A stretch of DNA of 64,000 nt from Scatolibacter rhodanostii (GCF_900197595.1 NZ_FZLO01000001.1:806001-870000); one strand, 5' to 3'; shown: positions 7,080 to 16,337, counted from the first letter of the stretch. Notes: generated by a model not told the origin, from the letters alone. Program-made: numbers and translations.

Positions 7080-8849
7080 TTATTCTTCAAGCTGTGACGT
7101 GTATAACTGCCAATATAAGCCTTGTTTAGCCAGCAGCTCATCATGGCTGCCAATTTCCGCAATCCCTTTATTGGCAATATACAATATTTTATCTGAATTC
7201 TTAATGGTTGACAGTCTGTGGGCAATAATAAAAGAAGTTCGTCCTTTTAATAAAGCTTGAATACCTGCTTGCAGTTGCCTCTCTGTCTTGGCATCTATAG
7301 ACGATGTCGCTTCATCTAAAATCAAAATAGATGGATCAGAAAGAAGTGTTCTAGCCAAAGCAATTAACTGTTTTTGACCTTGTGACAGCCTAGAGCCTCT
7401 TTCGTTCACCTCGGTTTCATAACCTTTCTCCATTTCAACAATAAACTCATGAGCACAAACGGTTTTGGCTGCCTGCATAACTTGTTCATCAGTGGCGTCT
7501 AGCTTTCCATATCGAATGTTATCCATAATCGTACCGGAGAAGATAAAGCTGTCTTGCAGCATAATACCAACTTGTGAACGAAGCGAATGAAGCGTCACTT
7601 TGGCAATGTCATACTCATCTAACAGCAGCCTGCCTTCATTAATATTATAAAAGCGTGAGAGCAGATTCACTACGGTAGTTTTTCCTGCTCCTGTCGGGCC
7701 TACCAAAGCGATTGACTCGCCTTTCTTTACTTGCAGGTCAAAATGCTCTAAAATATTCATTTTGCCGTCATAAGAGAAGGTAACATCTTCAAAGGTAACT
7801 TGGCCCGTAATCGGCGGAAGTTCGATTGCATCTTTTTCGTCATCGACCTGAATTGGTTCATCTAAGAGTTCAAAAATTCTTTCTAAATAAGCCACAGCAT
7901 TGATAAAAGTGTTATACAGATTGGATAGCTGTAAAATAGGCTGCCAAAAGCGCCATGCATAAGAAGCAATGGCAATTAGTGTACCAATTTGCATGGCCGG
8001 GCCTAACAGCATAAGACCAACAATATACATTGTGCCCACAACCCAAGTGGCAATGTTATCGACAAAGAACTGAATCAGCTTCGAGGTATATTGCGCTTTC
8101 ATCCAGCTTTTGCGGTATTTCATGTTTAATTTATCAAAAATTTCTGCGTTTTCTTCTTCTCTTGTGAACACTTGTGTAATTTTCATACCTTCAAGACTTT
8201 CATGCAGATAGGCGTTCAGATTGGAACTCTTATTCGAAACATCTTGCCATGATTTTCTTTGCGCATTCTTGAGTAAAAATACGACAATCAAGAAAACCGG
8301 TACACCGGCAATTACGATAAAAGCCAATTGCACATTACAAATAAACATGAAAATGGCAATAATGATTAAGTTAAAAATTTCTAATACAAAATTGATAATG
8401 CCATTGGATAGAGCATCGGAAACGCCATTTACATAGTTAATAACACGTGTCAAAATTTTGCCGTGAGGGCGGTCATCATAAAACTGAAATGAAAGCTTTT
8501 GCAAATGAGAAAACAAATCCGTTCGAATATCATAGATAATGTCCTGCCCCACCACAATCATAATGCGTGAACGCCAAGTAGCCAACCAAACACTGACTGC
8601 AATAGAAACCAGCAGCGCAACCGCCAACAAAATCAATTGCTTAACGTCTTTTTCAGGTACTGCTACATTCAGTGCTCTTTGCACCATCAAAGGACCTAGC
8701 AGCCCTGTAATAGCCGATAGTAACGATAAAACCAAGGAAAGAATCATCTTTCCGCTATAGTTCTTTAAATAGACGCCTGCCCGCATTAAATGTTTTATAT
8801 TAAATGGGGATTCGAGCCGTTCATCCACATCAAATCGGTTTCTTGCCAT
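7080..8849 (-). CDS. ABC exporter half-transporter, catalytically complete subunit
   Basis: A 589-residue type IV ABC half-transporter: six membrane helices in residues about 30-320, then an ATPase domain with Walker A GPTGAGKTT (about 383), signature LSQGQKQ, Walker B ILILDEATS and switch IIAHRLS. All catalytic residues (Glu after Walker B, His) are present. It lies 15 nt downstream of a second half-transporter with altered catalytic residues, so the two should form a heterodimer of the BmrCD/LmrCD/TM287-288 type. In this dimer this subunit supplies the ATP-hydrolysing residues. The substrate is unknown; drug or lipid export is typical of the group. Confidence 0.92.
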   Translation of the reverse strand: MARNRFDVDERLESPFNIKHLMRAGVYLKNYSGKMILSLVLSLLSAITGLLGPLMVQRALNVAVPEKDVKQLILLAVALLVSIAVSVWLATWRSRIMIVVGQDIIYDIRTDLFSHLQKLSFQFYDDRPHGKILTRVINYVNGVSDALSNGIINFVLEIFNLIIIAIFMFICNVQLAFIVIAGVPVFLIVVFLLKNAQRKSWQDVSNKSSNLNAYLHESLEGMKITQVFTREEENAEIFDKLNMKYRKSWMKAQYTSKLIQFFVDNIATWVVGTMYIVGLMLLGPAMQIGTLIAIASYAWRFWQPILQLSNLYNTFINAVAYLERIFELLDEPIQVDDEKDAIELPPITGQVTFEDVTFSYDGKMNILEHFDLQVKKGESIALVGPTGAGKTTVVNLLSRFYNINEGRLLLDEYDIAKVTLHSLRSQVGIMLQDSFIFSGTIMDNIRYGKLDATDEQVMQAAKTVCAHEFIVEMEKGYETEVNERGSRLSQGQKQLIALARTLLSDPSILILDEATSSIDAKTERQLQAGIQALLKGRTSFIIAHRLSTIKNSDKILYIANKGIAEIGSHDELLAKQGLYWQLYTSQLEE

Positions 8850-8864
8850 ATGTATTTCCCCCTT

Positions 8865-10631
8865 TTAGCCAACTTGTTCTTCTTGAATTCCATTTTGCAG
8901 ACAATATACTTCACGGTAATAACCGGGTCTTGCAATCAATTCTTCATGCGTGCCGATATCAACAATTTCACCTTCATTAAGTATGACAATTCTGTCTGCA
9001 CGCTTAGTCGTTGAAATTCTCTGCGCCACAATTACTTTTGTACACTCAAAATCCAGAGAATCTAGCTGATTTTGAATATATTTCTCTGTTTCCATGTCAA
9101 CGGCAGAGGTCGTGTCGTCTAAAATCAAAATAGAAGGACGTACGGCAAGTGCTCTGGCCAAAGCAATTCTCTGTTTTTGTCCGCCTGAAAGTCCTGTACC
9201 TCTCTCACCAATCAGCGTATCAAAGCCGTCAGAGAGCTTTTCAGCAAAATCGACAGCTGCCATTTTCGCAAACTCTTTCACCTTTTCTTCAGGTAACTTT
9301 GAATCACCATAAGCAATGTTGCCGTCCACTGTATCAGAAAAAAGAAAGACATCCTGCGTTGCAATGCCAATACATGACCGCAATTCTTTTAGGTTATATA
9401 AAGAAACTGATTCACCGTCTATTAAAACTTTCCCTTTGCCTACATCCATCATTCTGGGAATTAAATTGACCAAAGAAGTTTTTCCAGAGCCTGTCGGCCC
9501 CATAATGGCCACTGTTTCACCCTTATTAATTTTAAGATTAATATCTTTCAGTACCTCTTTTTTATCAATTTTGAGCGAGGCACCTCGAAATTCAATGTCA
9601 CCCTTTATTTTTCCATCTTCCAACTTGAGCGCATCTTCTCGAGAAACAATGGTAGAACGAGCATAGAAAAGCTCGATGACTTTGTTGGCACTGGCAAAAA
9701 AGCGTTGCATATCGTTAATTAGCATGCCAATCATACGCATAGGGTTAGAAAGAGTCCAGCTAAGACCGTTAAAAAGCGTAAACTGGCCAATGGTAATGCG
9801 TCCTTGAATCAGAAAAAGACCGCCCACAAGCAACACCGCCACAGAAAGTGACTGAGAGAAACCTTCAATATAAGGTGAAAACTGCATCCACTTCATATTT
9901 GCTTTGATGTTGGCATCATGATAAGATTTATTTTTTTCGTCAAATTGCTTTTCTTCATATTCTTCACGGGCAAATGCTTTTACGACTCTGTTACCCGCTA
10001 TATTTTCTTGCGCATTGGTATTGAGCTCTGAAAGCCGCTCTCTAATTTGAATAAACAGCGGATGTGCTGTTTTGGCAAAGCTTTTGGTCAGAAGAAAAAT
10101 TATGGGTGTAATGACCAGCAGTGACAAGGCAAATTGCCAGTTAATCACTAAAAAGCAAACAGAAGCGGCGGTAAACATAAAAACGCAGTCCAACATCTGC
10201 GGCAAGACCCAGGCTGTGGCATGGCGTACCATATCCATATCACCAGTCAGTCTTGTCATTAAGTCACCGATTCTGTTGCGGGAATAGAACAACGAATCTT
10301 GCGCCTGCATATTGGCGTATATGTCTCTGCGCAGCTTATAAACCAATTTCTGTGAACAGGCCTCATAGGTAATAGTCGATAAATACTGAAAACTGGTTCG
10401 AAAGAAAGTAAAACCAATTAAAATTGAAACCAACATAATCAGCCGAGAACGAGCCTCTTCTGTGACAATACCGCTTTCTTGAATGGGATTAAACACGGTA
10501 TCCATAATATTTGAGATAATGAGTGAGTTCCCAAGGCTTAATATCGCCAAGAGAATAGTCGAAAACAAGCCAAATACATAGCGTTTCCGACAACCTTCCA
10601 GATTCTTCCAAATCCATTTTACTTGAAACAT
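8865..10631 (-). CDS. ABC exporter half-transporter, degenerate-site subunit
   Basis: A 588-residue half-transporter with six membrane helices and an ATPase domain: Walker A GPTGSGKTS (about 375), signature LSGGQKQ, but Walker B ILILDDTTS with Asp replacing the catalytic Glu, and VAQRIS with Gln replacing the switch His. These two substitutions are the known mark of the non-hydrolysing site in heterodimeric exporters such as TM287 or BmrC. The start has GGAGG 6 nt upstream. It is first in a two-gene operon with the intact partner. A weak promoter (TATAAT complement at 10775-10780) lies about 145 nt upstream. Confidence 0.92.
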   Translation of the reverse strand: MFQVKWIWKNLEGCRKRYVFGLFSTILLAILSLGNSLIISNIMDTVFNPIQESGIVTEEARSRLIMLVSILIGFTFFRTSFQYLSTITYEACSQKLVYKLRRDIYANMQAQDSLFYSRNRIGDLMTRLTGDMDMVRHATAWVLPQMLDCVFMFTAASVCFLVINWQFALSLLVITPIIFLLTKSFAKTAHPLFIQIRERLSELNTNAQENIAGNRVVKAFAREEYEEKQFDEKNKSYHDANIKANMKWMQFSPYIEGFSQSLSVAVLLVGGLFLIQGRITIGQFTLFNGLSWTLSNPMRMIGMLINDMQRFFASANKVIELFYARSTIVSREDALKLEDGKIKGDIEFRGASLKIDKKEVLKDINLKINKGETVAIMGPTGSGKTSLVNLIPRMMDVGKGKVLIDGESVSLYNLKELRSCIGIATQDVFLFSDTVDGNIAYGDSKLPEEKVKEFAKMAAVDFAEKLSDGFDTLIGERGTGLSGGQKQRIALARALAVRPSILILDDTTSAVDMETEKYIQNQLDSLDFECTKVIVAQRISTTKRADRIVILNEGEIVDIGTHEELIARPGYYREVYCLQNGIQEEQVG

Positions 10632-11035
10632 TCTACACCTCCATGTGCTGTTTTGTTGTGGATGATTTTACAATTGGCAACTCCTCTTTCCCAATTGCTA
10701 AAAATCACCCTGGTTTAAAATCGTCTGTGCCCACTTTCTTCGACAAGAACAAAACAGGCTCTTTGCATTTAACTATTATAACGAAGATGAAAAATAATGA
10801 AAGGGTTTTTGCCAATTTTACCTTCGGCATTTTTAACAATCTTATTGATCAATTACTATAAACATTTATTACCGTTTTGGATTCCTAAAGGCTTCACCAT
10901 TGGTTAGCTAAAACTTCGATAAAGAAAAGACAAAGAGAAAAAACCATTTGATTTACAAACAATTTTTTCTCTTTATCCTATATAGAACCTATCTTTTTCG
11001 TCGTTTTAATCTCTGAAATTATGCTATAAAACTCA
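10632..11035. other. Intergenic region, 404 nt
   Basis: Lies between the exporter operon start and the polysaccharide deacetylase end. It holds a candidate -10 (TATAAT on minus, 10775-10780, poor -35) and the terminator hairpin at 10932-10974. A 72-codon open frame on plus at 10643 has no ribosome-binding site or family resemblance and is not called. Confidence 0.5.
10932..10974. terminator. Terminator-like hairpin
   Basis: A 12-bp inverted repeat AAAGAGAAAAAA / TTTTTTCTCTTT around a 19-nt loop, about 60 nt beyond the stop of the minus-strand deacetylase. Confidence 0.55.
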
Positions 11036-12187
11036 TCACTCTACCGTAGCAAATTGGAAAGGTTTAACGGTTTCATTAATTACGTCAAAACGGCAGCCTC
11101 TTTCTTTAAGCTGGCCGACAATCTGAGGTAAAACATCAATTACGCTATCTTTGCCGGGCATATTATGCATCAAAATCACATTCTTTGTTCTTTCAGAAGT
11201 TTCACGAAGAGTGCGCTCAACTTGCGCATCGGCTGCATAACCTTCGCTATCACCATTATGGGCGCTCCAATCGTGGTAGACAAAACCACGGCGATTCATT
11301 TCTTTTATTACATCATTGCGAATACCTGCATTGTACACCGCATTGCTCCCTCCAGGAAAGCGATAAATTCCGCTGCGTTTTCCGGTTGCTTCCACAATCA
11401 CATCATCCATTTTTTTATAGTCTTGCAAGAAAGAATCTACAGAGCGATAAATATCTTTATAGGCATGTGTATAAGAATGAACAGCCACCTTATGTCCCCG
11501 TCTGTCAATCTCTTTAATACCATCTATCAAATCTTGTCCTTTGGCAAATTGAGCCGTTACAAAAAAAGTCGCTTTTACCTCTAAAGAATCCAAAACGTCC
11601 AAAAGTCTCGGCGTAGTTTTGCAAGGTCCGTCATCAAAGGTGAGATAGATCACCTTATCGTCTGGGTCATGTTCTATGTAATCTGTTTTCTGCACAGCCA
11701 AGTCAGGGTACAAATTCATATAGGCCGGTGAGCCCGACTCAGCGGGAGGCAGTACAACGTTATTTTCGTTTTGACTTGGCGGAGAATTCTCTGGTACATA
11801 TACTGATGAACCCCCATTTTCGCCGTTTGGCACTGTACTTTCACTGTTTTCTGGAGATGAAGTCAGCGGTGCCGAGACCGCCGAAGATGTCTGTGTATCC
11901 TCTGGAATCACTGCATAATCTGATTCTGAAACGGCTGGATTAACCTCTCCTAAAGTCACATTAAGAAGACCTAATGATTTTGCAGAAAAAAGAGCAATTA
12001 AGACAACCGCTGCTGCCAAAGATATCTTGGCAACCCAGTTCATATGGGTTCGAGAAGATCCCTTCCCCATTCTTGACCGCCTGATTACTCCGTGTTTGCC
12101 TACTCTTGTACCTTGCGTTTCTTCTGCATTTTGCGTTACGTATAAAGGCGTAACTCTTTTCCTTCTCTTGATTTGGTGATTTCTCAT
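11036..12187 (-). CDS. Membrane-anchored polysaccharide deacetylase (NodB domain)
   Basis: A 383-residue CE4-family deacetylase. Layout: basic cytoplasmic N-terminus, one membrane helix at about 46-68, a Ser/Pro/Glu/Asn-rich spacer to about 150, then a NodB domain with TFDDGP (Asp-Asp motif), HSYTH metal-binding His pair and YRFPGGSN. It acts outside the membrane, probably on N-acetyl groups of peptidoglycan or another wall glycan. Its start follows the trmB stop immediately: ATG 12187 with GAGG at 6-nt spacing, or TTG 12199 overlapping the stop. The two genes are therefore co-transcribed. Confidence 0.88.
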   Translation of the reverse strand: MRNHQIKRRKRVTPLYVTQNAEETQGTRVGKHGVIRRSRMGKGSSRTHMNWVAKISLAAAVVLIALFSAKSLGLLNVTLGEVNPAVSESDYAVIPEDTQTSSAVSAPLTSSPENSESTVPNGENGGSSVYVPENSPPSQNENNVVLPPAESGSPAYMNLYPDLAVQKTDYIEHDPDDKVIYLTFDDGPCKTTPRLLDVLDSLEVKATFFVTAQFAKGQDLIDGIKEIDRRGHKVAVHSYTHAYKDIYRSVDSFLQDYKKMDDVIVEATGKRSGIYRFPGGSNAVYNAGIRNDVIKEMNRRGFVYHDWSAHNGDSEGYAADAQVERTLRETSERTKNVILMHNMPGKDSVIDVLPQIVGQLKERGCRFDVINETVKPFQFATVE

Positions 12188-12195
12188 ATCCTCCC

Positions 12196-12852
12196 TCAAA
12201 TCCCCACAAATTTAGCTCTTATGGCCTTTGTTTTAATTCCCTCTTTTGTAAACATGATTTCATGCTCTGTCAAATGATTTTCTATGTTAGTTTCTTGGTG
12301 CAAATCTTTGGTTTGAAAAAAGATAGAAAGTCCAGCTTCTTCAAAATAGCGCAAGGAAGCTAAATATAAATCATCGTTGTCTGTTTTAAACCAAATTTCA
12401 GCCCCCGGTGACAAAATTCTCTGATAGGCTTTTAATTGCTTTGTGTAGGTCAGCCTTTTTTTGTGATCTCCGGCTTTAGGCCAAGGGTTGCAGAAATTAA
12501 TATATATTCTCTCTACTTTATCCGCCGGTGAAAGAACATCTTCCAGCTTTTCAATATTATAGGAAAAAAGAGAGATGTTTTCTACCTTTTTTTCTTCAAA
12601 CTTTGCTTCTATATTTCTTCTGGCAACACCAAGAATATCGAAACTGATATCCACCCCTATATAATGCACGTCCGGATTTTCAAGTGCTATCTCTGCCAAA
12701 AACACGGCTTTCCCGCATCCTAAATCTAAATGAATCGGTTTTCCAGCTGCTATTTCAGTATTCCAAATGCTTTTGTTCTGCTGTGGATTTTGATAAAAAT
12801 AGGAGCATGCTTCCAGCTCTGGTCTTGCCCAAGTTTTTCGTCTAATTCTCAT
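12196..12852 (-). CDS. trmB: tRNA (guanine-N7-)-methyltransferase
   Basis: A 218-residue SAM-dependent methyltransferase that makes m7G46 in tRNA. Visible motifs are LDLGCGKAVFL (SAM-binding motif I), a VDIS motif II and the family block INFCNPWPKAGDHKKR. Length matches TrmB. Start ATG 12852 has AAAGGAT five nt upstream; an upstream extension lies inside the promoter. First gene of the operon with the deacetylase. Confidence 0.92.
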   Translation of the reverse strand: MRIRRKTWARPELEACSYFYQNPQQNKSIWNTEIAAGKPIHLDLGCGKAVFLAEIALENPDVHYIGVDISFDILGVARRNIEAKFEEKKVENISLFSYNIEKLEDVLSPADKVERIYINFCNPWPKAGDHKKRLTYTKQLKAYQRILSPGAEIWFKTDNDDLYLASLRYFEEAGLSIFFQTKDLHQETNIENHLTEHEIMFTKEGIKTKAIRAKFVGI

Positions 12853-12879
12853 AATGTATCCTTTTATTTTGATATTTTC

Positions 12880-12908
12880 ATTATACCGAAGTCTCTTCGT
12901 CATTTCAA
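12880..12908 (-). promoter_or_regulatory. Sigma-A promoter of trmB
   Basis: Minus-strand TTGAAA, 17-nt spacer, TATAAT. The spacer contains a small inverted repeat (CGAAG / CTTCG). Confidence 0.7.
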
Positions 12909-12914
12909 GGTGGC

Positions 12915-12962
12915 TTGCAAAGAAAAAATATATGTTGTAAAATATGAAATATGTTTTACAAC
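12915..12962 (+). promoter_or_regulatory. Promoter plus operator-like inverted repeat of the patatin gene
   Basis: TTGCAA, 17-nt spacer, TAAAAT on plus (12915-12943). Overlapping the -10 and start point is an inverted repeat GTTGTAAAA-N11-TTTTACAAC (12934-12962), 9 bp per arm, well placed for a repressor. Confidence 0.55.
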
Positions 12963-12986
12963 AAAAAGAAGGGAAGTTACCAGCGA

Positions 12987-13841
12987 ATGAAAAAAGCTTT
13001 AGTTTTAGAAGGCGGCTCTCTGCGGAGTATGTTTTCTGCCGGTGTCTTAGATGTTTTCTTGGAACAAGGAATTGACTTTAACGGTGCTTTCGGTACATCT
13101 GCCGGTTCCTTAACACTCATTAGTTTTATTGCCGGACAAGCTGGCAGAACCAAGCGAGTGAATCTCAACTTTGCACAAGAAAAAGACTATGTCGGCTATT
13201 ACACCTTTCTTAAAAATCATAGTGTTTTCAATTTTAACTATATGTTCAAAGAAATTTCAGATATATTAATTCCGCTTGACCGAGAAAAATTCGAAAATTC
13301 TCCTTGCGATTTTACGGCCACTACCACCAGCTGCCAAACAGGAAAAACAGTTTATCACAACAAACACACTTCTTCTAACATTTATAAAGCCATTGAAGCG
13401 GGAAGCAGTATGCCAATTCTTTCTCCTATTATTAACATTGATGGTGAGCCTTATCTAGACGGCGGCATAACCGACGCTGCCCCCTATCAAAAAGCACTTG
13501 ATGAAGGTTATGATAAAATTGTGCTTGTCCTCACACGTGAACACGGCTTCTTGAAATCGATGCCTTCGCCTATGCTTGCTCGTCTATACGCCAAGCACTA
13601 TTCACAATATCCGCAGTTTTTTCATGCTCTTATGAATACATCGAGAATGTATGAACGACAAATGCGTGAAATAGACCGACTAGAATATGAAAAACGTATT
13701 TTTGTAATTAGACCTGAAAAACCTGTTAATGTTTCACGAATGGAGCGAGACACAACAAAACTGCTGCATTTGTATGAGGAAGGACGACAAAACGCTGAAA
13801 AAAATCTTGAGAATTTAGCTCAATATTTCGCAAATAAATGA
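12987..13841 (+). CDS. Patatin-like phospholipase
   Basis: A 284-residue cytoplasmic patatin-domain lipase resembling YjjU/RssA. It has the oxyanion loop EGGSLRSMFSAGVLD, the nucleophile elbow GTSAG and the DGG motif (YLDGGITDAAP) giving a Ser-Asp dyad. The substrate is presumably a membrane lipid acyl ester; none can be assigned. Start at MKKALVLEGG (12987) because the fold begins there; the 12 codons upstream overlap the operator. Transcribed divergently from trmB. Confidence 0.85.
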   Translation: MKKALVLEGGSLRSMFSAGVLDVFLEQGIDFNGAFGTSAGSLTLISFIAGQAGRTKRVNLNFAQEKDYVGYYTFLKNHSVFNFNYMFKEISDILIPLDREKFENSPCDFTATTTSCQTGKTVYHNKHTSSNIYKAIEAGSSMPILSPIINIDGEPYLDGGITDAAPYQKALDEGYDKIVLVLTREHGFLKSMPSPMLARLYAKHYSQYPQFFHALMNTSRMYERQMREIDRLEYEKRIFVIRPEKPVNVSRMERDTTKLLHLYEEGRQNAEKNLENLAQYFANK

Positions 13842-13887
13842 ATCTTGTTTTTCTTTTCTATTTTGGCAACTAGATATTTGATTTTTG

Positions 13888-13916
13888 TTGAAATTCATCG
13901 GATTCTATACTATAAT
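13888..13916 (+). promoter_or_regulatory. Sigma-A promoter of mbl
   Basis: TTGAAA, 17-nt spacer, TATAAT, about 70 nt before the gene. Confidence 0.7.
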
Positions 13917-13988
13917 GGTAGATAGTTTGTAAATTGGAATCACATCAAATATGCCCTGAAAGACAACTTTTGGAGAGTGGAACACAAA

Positions 13989-15008
13989 ATGGTAGGAACT
14001 GATTTGGCTATTGACTTAGGCACATCGATGTTTAAAATATTTCTTGACGGCAAAGGGATTGTTCTGCGTGAGCCTTCCATTATTGCTGTTGACAAAACAA
14101 ATGAAGAAGTTCTTGCTGTTGGCCGAGATGCCTATGAAATGTTTGGCAGAACTTCTCGCCGTATTTCCGTCATTTATCCTCTGAAAAATGGCGTTATCTC
14201 TGATTTTTCTTTAGCAGAGCATATGATTAAAACCTATATCAAGCGTATTAGCATGAATAAGATGTTTTTACCGCGCGCTGTTGTCAGTGTCCCCTGCGGA
14301 ATTACTGAGGTAGAGAAGCGCGCTGTGGTTGATGCCATCGTATCAGGCGGAATCCGCAAAGTATGTATTATTGAAGAACCTGTTGCCGCTGCAATTGGCG
14401 CTGGGGTTGATATTTCTGAACCACACGGCTCGATGGTTGTTGATGTTGGTTCTGGTACAACAGATATGGCGGTCATCTCTCTTAACGGTATTGCTGTCTC
14501 TAACTCTATTCATATCGGCGGTGTGCATTTTAACGAAGCAATTGTTCGCTATGTCCGCAAGAAATTTAATTTAGCTATCGGCGATCAAACCGCTGAAGCC
14601 TGCAAAAGAGCAATTGGCTGTGCTTATCCGCATAAAAAATTGCTTACCCATACACTAAAAGGGCGCAACACTTTGAGTGGTTTGCCAGAAACAACCGTCA
14701 TTAATTCAGATGAAATGATGGAAGCTTTGATTGAGCCCGCCATCCAAATTGTAAAAACTGTACAAAGTACGTTGGAGGTAACCCCTCCTGAACTGCTTTC
14801 TGATATTTTTACTGATGGCATTTATTTAACCGGCGGCTCTGCCAATTTATTTGGACTTTCTACGCTCATCTCAAAAAAGACGAAGGTTCCGGTCATTAAT
14901 TTTGAAAAGCCGGAAGATTGCGTTGTTTTAGGCGCCGGAAAAGCAATTAAATTTATTGATAAAATGGACGGAACCAACAAAACAAATCCTTTGGTTTCCT
15001 ACACATAG
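13989..15008 (+). CDS. mbl: MreB/Mbl-family actin-like cell-shape protein
   Basis: A 339-residue bacterial actin. Motifs: DLAIDLGTSMFKIF (phosphate 1), EPSIIAVDK, DVGSGTTDMAV (phosphate 2) and LTGGSANLFGL (adenosine). It polymerises under the membrane and positions wall synthesis. There is no mreC/mreD downstream, so it is an isolated paralogue, like Mbl or MreBH, rather than the mreBCD-operon copy. ATG 13989 is preferred over GTG 13977, since the GGAGA motif abuts the GTG. Followed 31 nt later by a flavin-binding protein gene. Confidence 0.88.
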   Translation: MVGTDLAIDLGTSMFKIFLDGKGIVLREPSIIAVDKTNEEVLAVGRDAYEMFGRTSRRISVIYPLKNGVISDFSLAEHMIKTYIKRISMNKMFLPRAVVSVPCGITEVEKRAVVDAIVSGGIRKVCIIEEPVAAAIGAGVDISEPHGSMVVDVGSGTTDMAVISLNGIAVSNSIHIGGVHFNEAIVRYVRKKFNLAIGDQTAEACKRAIGCAYPHKKLLTHTLKGRNTLSGLPETTVINSDEMMEALIEPAIQIVKTVQSTLEVTPPELLSDIFTDGIYLTGGSANLFGLSTLISKKTKVPVINFEKPEDCVVLGAGKAIKFIDKMDGTNKTNPLVSYT

Positions 15009-15039
15009 CCATCATTATTTTTGTTATGGGAGAATATTT

Positions 15040-15510
15040 ATGCGTAGAAGAGATCGTCAAGTCGTCGATTTAGCTGAAATTCAAAAAATTGTTGAGCGCA
15101 TGAAAGTTTGTCGTTTGGCTTTTCTTTCGGATGAAGCACCTTATATTGTTCCCTTGAATTTTGGTTGTGAATGGCAAGATGACAACTTAACCTTGTATTT
15201 TCATGGTGCCGAAAAAGGATTAAAAATGGATTTATTGGCAAAAAATCCTTCTGTCGGCTTTGAAATGGATGGTGGTCATGAAATAACCTTGACCGATGAA
15301 GATAATGCCTGCACCTATAGTTATCGCTTTGAGAGTGTAATTGGCAGTGGAACTGCGCGAATTCTCCAAACTGACGAGGAAAAACGTCATGGGTTGCTGA
15401 AACTAATGGAACAGCAAACCGGTCGAACTGATTTTGAATTTCCTCATCTTAGCGGTGTTGCCGTATTTGCTGTTTCTGTTAAAAATTTTACGGCAAAGCG
15501 TCATTTATAA
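15040..15510 (+). CDS. Pyridoxamine 5'-phosphate oxidase-like flavin-binding protein (NimA type)
   Basis: A 156-residue split-barrel protein. The N-terminal MRRRDRQV..DLAEIQKIVERMKVCRLAF, then YIVPLNFG and YFHGAEKG, match the pyridoxamine-phosphate-oxidase-like/nitroimidazole-resistance group, which binds FMN or heme-like cofactors. GGGAGA lies six nt before ATG 15040. Probably co-transcribed with mbl. The physiological substrate is unknown. Confidence 0.82.
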   Translation: MRRRDRQVVDLAEIQKIVERMKVCRLAFLSDEAPYIVPLNFGCEWQDDNLTLYFHGAEKGLKMDLLAKNPSVGFEMDGGHEITLTDEDNACTYSYRFESVIGSGTARILQTDEEKRHGLLKLMEQQTGRTDFEFPHLSGVAVFAVSVKNFTAKRHL

Positions 15511-15535
15511 TTAACATTTATAGAAAAACTTGTAT

Positions 15536-15584
15536 TTGCATTTGACTATGCTCATAAGGTATAATAGGACTCAACTTAAGTTGA
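15536..15584 (+). promoter_or_regulatory. Promoter with perfect 14-bp palindrome
   Basis: TTGCAT, 18-nt spacer, TATAAT (15536-15565), followed five nt later by TCAACTTAAGTTGA (15571-15584), a perfect palindrome at the expected transcription start: an operator candidate for the HD-domain gene. Confidence 0.55.
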
Positions 15585-15659
15585 ATGTATTGCAGAAATG
15601 TATTGTCGACATAAAATACCCCCTGGCACAAATGTCTACGTCCATTTTAAAGCAGTTTT

Positions 15660-16283
15660 ATGACTTATCTAGAAATTAACTGTTTGAAAACTTTTATCCT
15701 TATAGAAAGTTGGGATTATTTGAAATTTCATTCTTTAAAAAAATTTTTTGAGTCGAAAAATACAGATTCCGTTTTTATTTGGTATAGAGAGCATTATTCT
15801 GATCTCTACGCACAATGCGGTATTGTCAATATGCAAGGATTTACTCAACACGGAAAAACTTCTTGTTTGCTGCACTGTGCAGCTGTTTCTTATTATAGCT
15901 ATCGATTGGCTCTTAACTTACGTTTACGCTTGAATTATCGAGATTTAATCAGAGGCGGTCTTTTGCACGACTATTTTCTTTACAATTGGCGTGAACCAAA
16001 TACTCCTAAATGGCATGGCTTTTCTCATCCAAAAACTGCTCTTAAAAATGCTGAAGCAGAGCTGACGCTAACTGATGTTGAACGAGATGTCATCGTGAAC
16101 CATATGTTCCCTTTAACATTAACGCCGCCCAAATATCGTGAAAGTGCATTAGTTTGCTTAATCGATAAAATCTGCTGTGTACATGAATTTTTTCATCGCA
16201 AAAACCCTTATCCTTTTTTAAATGATAACCTTGTAAAAGATACGACATCAGAACGTATTTTCACTCAAACTACAGAAATTTAA
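15660..16283 (+). CDS. HD-domain phosphohydrolase
   Basis: A 207-residue protein with the metal-binding pattern of HD hydrolases: His in SCLLHCAAVSYYS, the HD pair in RGGLLHDYFLYNW, a further His in HGFSHP and INVNH-like IVNHMFPL, and Asp in LIDKICC. Such proteins hydrolyse nucleotide or other phosphate esters in the cytoplasm. The ATG at 15660 lacks a strong ribosome-binding site, so the N-terminal 50 residues are less certain than the core. The gene has its own promoter and terminator. Confidence 0.75.
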   Translation: MTYLEINCLKTFILIESWDYLKFHSLKKFFESKNTDSVFIWYREHYSDLYAQCGIVNMQGFTQHGKTSCLLHCAAVSYYSYRLALNLRLRLNYRDLIRGGLLHDYFLYNWREPNTPKWHGFSHPKTALKNAEAELTLTDVERDVIVNHMFPLTLTPPKYRESALVCLIDKICCVHEFFHRKNPYPFLNDNLVKDTTSERIFTQTTEI

Positions 16284-16285
16284 TG

Positions 16286-16328
16286 AAAGCAGCCAAGGTA
16301 AAATAGAACTTACCTTGGCTGCTTTTTT
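16286..16328. terminator. Bidirectional terminator
   Basis: A 16-bp stem AAAGCAGCCAAGGTAA / TTACCTTGGCTGCTTT followed by T's, between convergent genes. Confidence 0.88.
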
Positions 16329-16337
16329 GCATTCATA

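Noticed and set aside
10643-10861. A 72-codon open frame on plus in an intergenic region
   Set aside because: It lacks a ribosome-binding site and recognisable family features, and it overlaps the promoter region of the ABC exporter operon.
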